Shown piece after piece: positions 16,873 to 24,117 of a DNA stretch of 64,000 nucleotides. This stretch comes from Actinokineospora globicatena. Its GTDB lineage: Bacteria; Actinomycetota; Actinomycetes; Mycobacteriales; Pseudonocardiaceae. How positions within the stretch are numbered: the stretch's first letter is position 1; each line of letters opens with the position of its first letter. A program made the translations under genes and the position numbers. The stretch lies in contig NZ_JAMTCR010000002.1 in the NCBI RefSeq assembly GCF_024171945.1, forward strand, positions 2,728,001 through 2,792,000, written 5' to 3'. The notes under the pieces are model-generated. The model had not been told where the DNA came from, searched no databases, and was given only the letters and a program-made list of their open reading frames with translations.

Positions 16873-19019
16873 GTCTCGCCGTTCTCGGCCTTGGTCACGA
16901 GGGAGGCGGGCGGGAGGAACCGGTCCCCGTATGCCGCTGCTAGCTCACGGGCGCGGGCGACGAAACCGGCGGGTCCGCCCGGGTAGCCGTTGATGTACTG
17001 GATGATGCCGCCGGTCCAGGCTGGGAAGCCGATGCCGAAGATGGAGCCGATGTTGGCGTCTGGCACGGTCCGCAGGACGCCCTCGTCGAAGCACTTCACG
17101 GTTTCCAGGGCTTCCGCGAACAGCATGCGTTCCTGCATGTCCGCGAAGGGGATCTCCGTGCTGCCGGAATCGAAGGCGGCGGTGAGACCGGACCACAGGC
17201 CGGTGCGCTTCCCGTCGGCGTAGTCGTAGAACCCGGCCCCCGAGGAGCGGCCCTTGCGGTCGAACTCCACGACCATCCGGTCCAGGACCTCGTTCGCGGG
17301 GTGCGCGGGCCAGGTGCCGCCCGCGGCCTCGATTGCCGCGCGGGCCTCGTCGCGGATCTTGCGCGGTAGCGTAAGAGTCAGCTCGTCCAGCAGTTGCAGT
17401 GGCGGCGCGGGGTACCCGGCCTGGGCGCCTGCCTGCTCGATCGACGGGATCGCGATGCCCTCGCCGACCATCGCCAGGGCCTCGTTCATGAAGGTCCCGA
17501 TCACCCGGCTGGTGAAGAAGCCCCGGCTGTCGTTGACGACGATCGGCGTCTTCTTGATCTGCTGCGCGTAGTCGAAGGCCTTGGCCAGCGCGACGTCCGA
17601 GGTCTTCGCGCCGACCACGATCTCCAGCAGCGGCATCTTGTCCACCGGCGAGAAGAAGTGCAGGCCGATGAAGTCCTCCTGCCGCCTCACCCCGTCGGCC
17701 AGCCCGGTGATCGGCAGCGTCGAGGTGTTGGAGCCGAGCAGCGCGTCCGGTGCCACCAGGTCCTCGACCTCGGCGAACACCTTCTTCTTCAGGTCGGGGC
17801 TCTCGAACACGGCCTCCACGACCAGGTCCGCGCCCGCGACGTCGGCCGGGTCGGCCGTCGGCGTGATCCGCGCCAGCACCTCGTCGGCCTTCTCCTGGGT
17901 GATCTTGCCCCGGGACACGGCCTTGGCGAGGATGCCCGCCGAGTACGCCTTGCCCTTCTCCGCCGCCTCCAGGGTGACGTCCTTGAGCACGACGTCGATC
18001 CCGGCCCGCGCGCTGGAGTACGCGATCCCCGCGCCCATCATGCCCGCGCCGAGCACCGCGACCTTGCGGGCGGTGTAGCGCGGCTGGCCGTCCGGGCGGC
18101 TGTTGCCCTTGGTGATCGCCTGCAGGTCGAAGAAGAACGCCTGCGTCATGTTCTTCGCGACCTGGCCGACCGCCAGGTCCACGAAGTACTGGGTCTCGAT
18201 CCGGGTCGCGGTGTCGATGTCGACCTGGGCGCCCTCGATGGCGGCGGACAGGATGTTGCGCGGCGCGGGCATCGGCGCGCCCTTGATCTGCTTGCGCAGG
18301 TTCGCCGGGAACGCGGGCAGGTTCGCCGCGAACTTCGGGTTCGACGGGGTGCCACCGGGGATCTTGTACCCCTCGACGTCCCACGGCTGCCGCGCCTCCG
18401 GGTTCGCCTTCACCCAGGCCTTCGCGGACGCCACGAGCTCCTCGGGCGTCGACACCAGCTCGTCGACCAGCCCGAGTTCCTTCGCCTTGCCCGGCTTGTG
18501 CCGCTGCCCCTGCAGGAGAACGTTCAGCAGCGCGTTCTGGATCCCGAGCAGCCGCACCGTTCGGGTGATCCCGCCGCCACCCGGCAGCAGGCCCAGCGAC
18601 ACCTCGGGCAGGCCGATCTCGCTGCCCCGCACGTCCAACGCGATCCGGTGGTGCGTGGCCAGCGCGATCTCGTACCCGCCGCCCAGCGCCGCGCCGTTGA
18701 TCGCCGCGACCACCGGCTTGCCGAGCAGCTCCAGCCGCCGCATCGCGGACTTCATGTCGTTGACCCGCTTGGTGATCTCGGCGGCGTCCTCCGGGCGGGC
18801 CTGGATGAGCTGGTTGAGGTCACCGCCCGCGAAGAAAGTCTTCTTGCCCGAGGTGATGACGACGCCGGTGATGCTGTCGCGCTCGGCCTCGAGCCGGTCC
18901 ACCACCTCGGCGAACGAGGTGCGGAACAGGTCGTTCATGGTGTTGGCGCCCTGGTTCGGGTCGTCCATCGTCAGCGTGACGATGCCGTCGCCGTCGACGT
19001 CCCAGCCGATCATGCTCAT
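16863..19019 (-). CDS. fadB: fatty acid oxidation multifunctional enzyme (enoyl-CoA hydratase / 3-hydroxyacyl-CoA dehydrogenase)
   Basis: The 718-residue FadB-type enzyme carries out the hydration and NAD-dependent oxidation steps of beta-oxidation. The N-terminal crotonase domain has FFAGGDLNQLI, AAINGAALGGGYEIALATHH and GLPEVSLGLLPGGGGITR. The central NAD domain starts at VAVLGAGMMGAGIAY, with NTSTLPIT and FIGLHFFSPVDKMPLLEIV. The C-terminal domains have DSRGFFTSRV. Length is normal. ATG 19019 has a GAGGAG ribosome site. It follows the thiolase gene by six bases, forming a fadA-fadB operon. Confidence 0.93.
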   Translation of the reverse strand: MSMIGWDVDGDGIVTLTMDDPNQGANTMNDLFRTSFAEVVDRLEAERDSITGVVITSGKKTFFAGGDLNQLIQARPEDAAEITKRVNDMKSAMRRLELLGKPVVAAINGAALGGGYEIALATHHRIALDVRGSEIGLPEVSLGLLPGGGGITRTVRLLGIQNALLNVLLQGQRHKPGKAKELGLVDELVSTPEELVASAKAWVKANPEARQPWDVEGYKIPGGTPSNPKFAANLPAFPANLRKQIKGAPMPAPRNILSAAIEGAQVDIDTATRIETQYFVDLAVGQVAKNMTQAFFFDLQAITKGNSRPDGQPRYTARKVAVLGAGMMGAGIAYSSARAGIDVVLKDVTLEAAEKGKAYSAGILAKAVSRGKITQEKADEVLARITPTADPADVAGADLVVEAVFESPDLKKKVFAEVEDLVAPDALLGSNTSTLPITGLADGVRRQEDFIGLHFFSPVDKMPLLEIVVGAKTSDVALAKAFDYAQQIKKTPIVVNDSRGFFTSRVIGTFMNEALAMVGEGIAIPSIEQAGAQAGYPAPPLQLLDELTLTLPRKIRDEARAAIEAAGGTWPAHPANEVLDRMVVEFDRKGRSSGAGFYDYADGKRTGLWSGLTAAFDSGSTEIPFADMQERMLFAEALETVKCFDEGVLRTVPDANIGSIFGIGFPAWTGGIIQYINGYPGGPAGFVARARELAAAYGDRFLPPASLVTKAENGETYA

Positions 19020-19025
19020 GGCTCC

Positions 19026-20240
19026 TCAGACTCGCTCGATGATGGTCGCGACGCCCATACCGCCGCCGATGCACAGGGTGACCAGGCCGCGCCGGGCGCC
19101 GCGCCGCTCCAGCTCGTCGACCACGGTGCCGGTGATCATCGCGCCGGTCGCGCCGAGCGGGTGGCCCATGGCGATCGCGCCGCCGTTGACGTTGATCTTG
19201 TCGTGCGGGATGTCCAGGTCGCGCATGAACTTCAGCACCACGGCGGCGAACGCCTCGTTGAGCTCCCAGACGTCGATGTCGTCCGGGGTCAGGCCCGCCA
19301 GGCGCAGCGCCTTCTGAGCGGCCGGGGTGGGGCCGGTGAGCATGATGGTCGGCTCGGCGCCGGTTACCGCTGCCGAGACGATCCGCGCGCGCGGGGTAAG
19401 ACCGGCGGCGGAGCCCGCGGCCTCGTTGCCGATAAGAACCAGGGCGGAACCGTCGACGATGCCGGACGAGTTCGCGGCCGTGTGGACGTGGTTGATGCGC
19501 TCTACATGGTGGTAGCGCTGCAACGCGACGGCGTCGAAACCGCCGAAGTCACCGATACCGGCGAATGACGGCTTCAGCTTGCCGAGGCTCTCTACCGTCG
19601 ACTCCGGGCGCATGTGCTCGTCGTGGTCGAGCAGCACGACGCCGTTGCGGTCGCGGACCGGTACGACTGACTTGGCGAAGTACCCGGCGGACCACGCGGC
19701 CGCTGCCCGGCGCTGCGACTCGACAGCGTAAGAGTCGATGTCGTCGCGGGTGAAGCCCTCGGTGGTCGCGATGAGGTCAGCGCTAACACCCTGCGGGACG
19801 AAGTAGGTGTCGTAGTTGGTCTCGGGGTCGTTGAACCAGGCGCCGCCGTCGGAGCCCATCGGCACCCGCGACATGGACTCGACGCCACCCGCGACGATCA
19901 GCTGGTTCCAGCCGGAGCGGACCTTCTCGGCGGCGATGTTGACCGCCTCCAGACCCGACGCGCAGAACCGGTCGATCTGCAGGCCCGCGACGCTGTCGGG
20001 CAGGCCCGCGGCCAGGGCGGCGCTGCGGGCGATGACCGAGCCCTGGTCGCCGACCGGGGAGACCACGCCGAGGATGACGTCGTCGATGGTGGCCGGGTCG
20101 AGCTCGGGGTGGCGGGCCGTGAGCTCGTGCAGGAGGCCGACGACCAGTGAGATGGGCTTGACCCCGTGCAAGGAGCCGTTCTGCTTGCCGCGACCACGCG
20201 GGGTGCGGATCGCCTCGTAGATGAAGGCTTCGGTACTCAC
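19026..20240 (-). CDS. fadA: acetyl-CoA C-acyltransferase (thiolase)
   Basis: The 404-residue thiolase cleaves 3-ketoacyl-CoA in the last step of beta-oxidation. The nucleophilic Cys lies in [11 protein letters not shown]. The other signatures are [18 protein letters not shown] and the C-terminal CIGGGMG with the second Cys. Start GTG 20240 has GAGAGAGGA about 13 bases upstream. It is first in the operon with the FadB gene. A perfect palindrome (20286-20299) lies 46 bases upstream, between this gene and a divergent TetR gene, so repression by that regulator is likely. Confidence 0.93.
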   Translation of the reverse strand: MSTEAFIYEAIRTPRGRGKQNGSLHGVKPISLVVGLLHELTARHPELDPATIDDVILGVVSPVGDQGSVIARSAALAAGLPDSVAGLQIDRFCASGLEAVNIAAEKVRSGWNQLIVAGGVESMSRVPMGSDGGAWFNDPETNYDTYFVPQGVSADLIATTEGFTRDDIDSYAVESQRRAAAAWSAGYFAKSVVPVRDRNGVVLLDHDEHMRPESTVESLGKLKPSFAGIGDFGGFDAVALQRYHHVERINHVHTAANSSGIVDGSALVLIGNEAAGSAAGLTPRARIVSAAVTGAEPTIMLTGPTPAAQKALRLAGLTPDDIDVWELNEAFAAVVLKFMRDLDIPHDKINVNGGAIAMGHPLGATGAMITGTVVDELERRGARRGLVTLCIGGGMGVATIIERV

Positions 20241-20285
20241 TCGGCCGATCCTCTCTCGAGCTGACTGGCGCTAATGCCCATTAAC

Positions 20286-20299
20286 ATACTCGCGAGTAT
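20286..20299. promoter_or_regulatory. palindromic operator between fadA and double-TetR gene
   Basis: ATACTCGCGAGTAT is a perfect 14-bp palindrome set in AT-rich sequence between two divergent genes. Position and form fit a TetR-family fatty-acid regulator site controlling fadA-fadB and the regulator itself. Confidence 0.6.
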
Positions 20300-20368
20300 C
20301 AACTGGTTGTCAACGTGCTGGGTTCCGCATACGGTTGTAACTCCGCTCTCACCCCAGGAGGCTCCCGA

Positions 20369-21565
20369 GTGACTCGCGGTGCCCAGACCGGGCGAGCAGG
20401 CGACCGGCCGAGCGGGCGGCGCAACCGCAAGGCCGAGCTGGCCGTGGCCGCCGCCGAGCTGTTCGGCCGTCACGGCTACCACGCCGTCGGGGTCAACGAC
20501 ATCGCCGCGGCCGCCGGGGTGACCGGGCCCGCGCTGTACCGGCACTTCCAGAACAAGCAGGACGTGCTCGGGTTCGTGCTGCTCAACGGCATCGACGGAC
20601 TGGCGGAGCGGCTCGCCGGACCGGTCGAGCTGGCCGAGGCCGACCCAGCGGCCGCCCTGCGCCCCCTGCTGGTGACCGCCGCCGAGGTCTCGATCGAGCA
20701 ACGCGCACTCACCGCACTGTGGCGTTGGCAGGGCAGGCACCTGCACCAAGCCGACCAGAAGGAGATCCGTCGCCGGGTCGGCGCTCTGCTCGGCCAGTGG
20801 ATGACCGGCCTCCGACGGTTGCGCCCCTCACTGGACCCGGGCGAGGCGGACCTGCTGTGCTTCGCCGCCCTGAGCGTGTTCGGCAGCGTCGGCGACCACC
20901 GGGTAGAGCTACCTGGCCCGGAGTTCGCTTCGTTGCTGGCCTCACTGGCCGAGGCAATCGTGCGCGCCCCCATCGCGGCAGGCCTACCTACCCCAGTGTG
21001 GCGCGGGAGCCCAGCCCCAACCCGACGTGAAGAGCTACTGACATCCGCGACCCGCCTCTTCCGCGAACGCGGCTTCCCGTCCGTCAGCATGGAAGACATC
21101 GGCGCCGCAACCGGCATCGCCGGCCCTAGCGTCTACCGCCACTTCGCCTCAAAGTCCGACATCTTGCTGGCTGCAAGCCGCCGCATGGCCGACCGGCTTC
21201 GGTGGGGACTAGAGGAGTCGCTGACATCAGCCACTGATCCGTCTGACGCCCTAAGAAGACTCGCCCGCTCCTACGTCGACACGGTTATGCGGTCGGATGA
21301 TCTTATCGCCGTCTACACAACGGAACTGGCGAACCTGCCGGAGCGCGACGCCAAGGAACTCCGCGCCCTACAACGGGGTTACGTCGCCGAGTGGGTCCGA
21401 CTACTACGGGAAGCGCGCCCTGACCTGTCAGAGGCGGCTGCACGGGTGACGGTCCACGCAGCCCTCACGGTCGTGAACGACCTACCTCGCACCGGCCGCA
21501 TCGCCTCCCGCCCAGCTCTAGCGCCGGAGTTGGCAGGTCTCGCCGGAGCAGTACTAGGCGTCTAG
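20369..21565 (+). CDS. tandem double TetR family regulator
   Basis: The 398-residue protein contains two complete TetR units. The first has its helix-turn-helix at about residues 25-65 (AAELFGRHGYHAVGVNDIA, then TGPALYRHFQNKQDV). The second starts near residue 215 (LFRERGFPSVSMEDIGAATG, then GPSVYRHFASKSDI). One chain therefore mimics a TetR dimer. GTG 20369 is chosen for the AGGAGG nine bases upstream. It is divergent from fadA-fadB across the palindrome, and so likely senses acyl-CoA and controls beta-oxidation. Confidence 0.87.
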   Translation: MTRGAQTGRAGDRPSGRRNRKAELAVAAAELFGRHGYHAVGVNDIAAAAGVTGPALYRHFQNKQDVLGFVLLNGIDGLAERLAGPVELAEADPAAALRPLLVTAAEVSIEQRALTALWRWQGRHLHQADQKEIRRRVGALLGQWMTGLRRLRPSLDPGEADLLCFAALSVFGSVGDHRVELPGPEFASLLASLAEAIVRAPIAAGLPTPVWRGSPAPTRREELLTSATRLFRERGFPSVSMEDIGAATGIAGPSVYRHFASKSDILLAASRRMADRLRWGLEESLTSATDPSDALRRLARSYVDTVMRSDDLIAVYTTELANLPERDAKELRALQRGYVAEWVRLLREARPDLSEAAARVTVHAALTVVNDLPRTGRIASRPALAPELAGLAGAVLGV

Positions 21566-21610
21566 CGAAAGGCAGTTGACCGCCTGCGGTGGTGCTATCC
21601 ACCATGCGTT

Positions 21611-22384
21611 ATGAACCCCGACGTTGTCCGGCTCTACGCCACCTACACCGAAGTCATTCGACTGGACAGGACGCCCCACGGCCGACTGGAGTTCTTACGC
21701 ACGCAAGAACTCCTCCGCCGGTTCCTGACAATGCCGGCCACCGTGCTGGATGTGGGAGGCGGAACCGGGGTCCACGCCGAATGGCTCGCGCGCGACGGGC
21801 ACACGGTGCATCTTCTCGACCTGGTGCCTGCACATGTCGAGGCCGCGTCGGTGCTGTCTGGCGTTACAGCGCAGATCGGCGATGCCCGCGACTTGCCCGT
21901 CCCGGACGCCAGCAGCGACGTCGTGCTGATGCTGGGGCCGCTCTACCACCTCACCGACCCCGATGACCGTGCGCGAGCCTTGACCGAAGCGCGGCGAGTG
22001 CTGCGGCCGGGGGGTTTGCTGGCCGCGGCGGGGATCAGCCGCTACCTCTCCGCCATGGAGACAGGCACCGACGGCAGGCTTGACGAAGACCTGCTTCCCT
22101 CGGTGGAGGCGGTCATCGCGACGGGCCGGTACGACGGTCATGTCGGCTTCACCACCACCCACTGGCACACCGCCGACGAACTGCGCGCCGAAATCCGCGC
22201 CGCTGGCTATGCCGACGTAGAGGTCTACGGCGTCGAAGGCCCGACCTGGCCCGCTCTAGACGTCGCAGGCTTGGCCGAGTTCCCCACGCGCGTACCTGCC
22301 GCCCTTCACTGCGCACGCCTTGTCGAACAAGACCCTCTACTCATCAACGCCAGCGCCCATCTCCTGGCAATTGCCAAGTCCTAG
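21611..22384 (+). CDS. class I SAM-dependent methyltransferase
   Basis: The 257-residue protein has the Rossmann methyltransferase motifs: motif I VLDVGGGTGVHAEWLARDG, the acidic end of strand 2 (LLDLVPAHVE), IGDARDLPVPDASSDVVLML, and motif III ARRVLRPGGLLAAAGI. The substrate is unknown. It follows the double-TetR gene by 45 bases on the same strand and may be in its transcript. Confidence 0.85.
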   Translation: MNPDVVRLYATYTEVIRLDRTPHGRLEFLRTQELLRRFLTMPATVLDVGGGTGVHAEWLARDGHTVHLLDLVPAHVEAASVLSGVTAQIGDARDLPVPDASSDVVLMLGPLYHLTDPDDRARALTEARRVLRPGGLLAAAGISRYLSAMETGTDGRLDEDLLPSVEAVIATGRYDGHVGFTTTHWHTADELRAEIRAAGYADVEVYGVEGPTWPALDVAGLAEFPTRVPAALHCARLVEQDPLLINASAHLLAIAKS

Positions 22385-22386
22385 GC

Positions 22387-22415
22387 GGGACCCGGTAGCG
22401 CTAACCACCGGGCCC
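22387..22415. terminator. hairpin between convergent genes
   Basis: GGG-A-CCCGGT can pair with ACCGGGCCC around a ten-base loop, giving nine pairs with one bulged A. It lies three bases after the methyltransferase stop and before the convergent small gene, as expected for a bidirectional terminator. Confidence 0.5.
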
Positions 22416-22429
22416 CCGCCGAAATCGGC

Positions 22430-22630
22430 TCAGGCGGCGTTCTGGAGGGAGTCGAGCGCGCCCTGCATGCTGTCGACAAAGCGTGACAGGGCGCCTGCTT
22501 CGATGATCAGGTGGAAGCCGTCGGCGTGGCCACCGAAGCGGAGTTGGACCTCGGACTTGGTGACGTCACAGGTGATCTCCGTGCCGGGGCGGATGGTGGC
22601 GTACACATCGATGTCCGGATTGCGCGTCAT
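22430..22630 (-). CDS. small hypothetical protein
   Basis: The 66-residue protein starts at ATG 22630 with AAGGG eight bases upstream; a GTG at 22639 is an alternative. Its predicted beta-rich N half (DVYATIRPGTEITCDV) and helical C-terminus (FVDSMQGALDSLQNAA) look like a genuine compact domain. It is divergent from an XRE/DUF5753 regulator gene; such regulators often control a small neighbour. Family not recognised. Confidence 0.6.
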   Translation of the reverse strand: MTRNPDIDVYATIRPGTEITCDVTKSEVQLRFGGHADGFHLIIEAGALSRFVDSMQGALDSLQNAA

Positions 22631-22735
22631 GGGCGGCACCCTTCACTATTTGCCACGAGCGCGGGTCGTTCCCGCACCGCTGAGGCGAAGCTAGGGCGTT
22701 GCCCACCTTGGCAGAAACACCGAAGGAGGACCGCC

Positions 22736-23581
22736 GTGCTGAGCGGCAACCGCAAACCCGCGTCCCCCAAAGACCGCGCGCTCGGCGCGGAACTCCGCAA
22801 GCTCCGCAACGCCGCAGGCATGAGCCTCGCCGCGGTGTGCGAGGTGCTCAACTGGAAGGAGTCCACCCTCAGCCGGGTGGAACGCGGCCAGCGCAGTTTT
22901 TCACCCGAAACGGTGATGGCGCTCGCGTTGATCTACAAGATCCCGCACGACCTCCGCGAGAAGTTGATCGCCTGGGCCAAGGAGACCCCCAGCCTCGGTT
23001 GGTGGGATCGCCAACCTGCGGGCATCCCCACCGAACTCGGCGCACTCGCTGCCTACGAGCAGGATGTGACCCGCGCGGTCGATTGGAGCCCCGGCATCGT
23101 TCCTGGGCTGTTGCAGACCCCGGCGTACGCCGAAGCGGTCATGCGGGAATGGGGTGTGCCGCAAGACGACATCGGTGCCCGCTTGCGAGCGCGCCGACGC
23201 AGGCAGGACTTGCTCGACCGCCCGAACGTCGAGTACGTCGCACTGCTCGGCACCTCCGCTCTCCGCAACCAGTTGTGCGACCGAGAGGAGTTCGTGCAGC
23301 AGCTCCAGCACATCCATCGCATGTCGCTCAGAGACAGCCTGACCATCCGGATCGTGGAGAAGCCGACCGCTTTGGCGATCGGAAGCTGGTACCTGATGTA
23401 CTTCGACCAAGCGGGCCCTGCTGTCCTCATCGAACACCACGAGTCCTCGACGTTCCTCTTCGACGAGGAGACCAAGGCCTACGTCGATGCCCGCCGCCGA
23501 CTGAGCAACGGCGCGCTCTCTGAACAGGAGACGCGGGATAGGCTCGAGGTCGAGATCGATCGAGTGCGCACCGGAGGATGA
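22736..23581 (+). CDS. XRE family regulator with DUF5753 domain
   Basis: The 281-residue protein has an N-terminal XRE helix-turn-helix at about residues 12-70 (ELRKLRNAAGMSLAAVCEVL, then STLSRVERGQRSFSP). The DUF5753 domain typical of actinomycetes follows (VDWSPGIVPGLLQTPAYAEA, DRPNVEYVALLGTSAL, FLFDEETKAYVDARRRLS). GTG 22736 is preferred for AAGGAGGA five bases upstream. These regulators pair with a DUF397 protein encoded next door; here three follow, the first after one base. Confidence 0.9.
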   Translation: MLSGNRKPASPKDRALGAELRKLRNAAGMSLAAVCEVLNWKESTLSRVERGQRSFSPETVMALALIYKIPHDLREKLIAWAKETPSLGWWDRQPAGIPTELGALAAYEQDVTRAVDWSPGIVPGLLQTPAYAEAVMREWGVPQDDIGARLRARRRRQDLLDRPNVEYVALLGTSALRNQLCDREEFVQQLQHIHRMSLRDSLTIRIVEKPTALAIGSWYLMYFDQAGPAVLIEHHESSTFLFDEETKAYVDARRRLSNGALSEQETRDRLEVEIDRVRTGG

Positions 23582-23582
23582 G

Positions 23583-23750
23583 ATGCGTCAGACCAGTCCG
23601 AGGTTCAAGAAGTCCAGCAAGTCCGGGGGCAACTCGAACTGCGTCGAGGTAGGCAGCACCCTCGCCCACTTGAGGGACAGCAAGAACCCACAGGGTCCCT
23701 GTCTCGCGGCTGATGCCGCCGCGTTGATCAGGTTCGCCAAGGCTCGCTAG
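23583..23750 (+). CDS. DUF397 domain protein, copy 1
   Basis: The 55-residue protein has the DUF397 pattern: F-K-K-S-S, N-C-V-E-V, R-D-S-K-N-P-x-G-P and A-A-L-I-R-F-A. In Streptomyces, DUF397 proteins such as WhiJ-associated ones partner and modulate XRE/DUF5753 regulators. It starts one base after the regulator stop. Confidence 0.85.
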   Translation: MRQTSPRFKKSSKSGGNSNCVEVGSTLAHLRDSKNPQGPCLAADAAALIRFAKAR

Positions 23751-23759
23751 GAGGCCGCC

Positions 23760-23912
23760 ATGCGGTTCAAGAAGTCCACCCGATCCGCAGCCAACTCGGA
23801 CTGTGTCGAGGTCGCCCACACCCTGTCCCACCTGAGGGACAGCAAGAACCCGAACGGGCCATCGCTGGCGGCCGATGCCGCGGCGCTGATCAGGTTCGCC
23901 AAGATCTGCTAG
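23760..23912 (+). CDS. DUF397 domain protein, copy 2
   Basis: The 50-residue paralogue of the preceding gene shares FKKS, CVEV and LRDSKNP, then GPSLAADAAALIRFAK. It has the ribosome site TAGGAGGCCGCC, which includes the stop codon of copy 1. It differs mainly in the middle (VAHTLSHL for VGSTLAHL). Confidence 0.85.
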   Translation: MRFKKSTRSAANSDCVEVAHTLSHLRDSKNPNGPSLAADAAALIRFAKIC

Positions 23913-23921
23913 GAGGCCGCC

Positions 23922-24068
23922 ATGCGGTTCAAGAAGTCCAGCCAATCCGCAGCCAACTCGAACTGCGTCGAGGTAGGCAGCACCCTCGCCCACCTGCGGG
24001 ACAGCAAGAACCCCCACGGTCCCGTCCTCAGCGCCGACGTCGCCGCGCTGATCCGTCACGTCAGGTGA
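23922..24068 (+). CDS. DUF397 domain protein, copy 3
   Basis: This is the third tandem paralogue, 48 residues, with the same TAGGAGGCCGCC spacer. The N half is closer to copy 1 (CVEVGSTLAHLRDSKNP) and the C-terminus has diverged (SADVAALIRHVR). A strong hairpin follows the stop. Confidence 0.85.
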   Translation: MRFKKSSQSAANSNCVEVGSTLAHLRDSKNPHGPVLSADVAALIRHVR

Positions 24069-24073
24069 CAACA

Positions 24074-24105
24074 GATGGGGCTCCCCGCGTGCGAGGAGCC
24101 CCATC
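24074..24105. terminator. bidirectional terminator hairpin
   Basis: GATGGGGCTCC and GGAGCCCCATC form a perfect 11-bp stem around a ten-base loop. It lies between the DUF397 operon and the convergent chitinase gene. Confidence 0.75.
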
Positions 24106-24117
24106 CGGTGGTGGTGC

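Noticed and set aside
17394-19568. 724-codon plus-strand open frame over the beta-oxidation genes
   Set aside because: It is antisense to clear FadB and thiolase coding sequence and has low-complexity Arg/Val/Gly composition.
23427-24104. 225-codon minus-strand frame with repeated segments
   Set aside because: The repeats are the antisense of three tandem DUF397 genes, which have ribosome sites and recognised family motifs.
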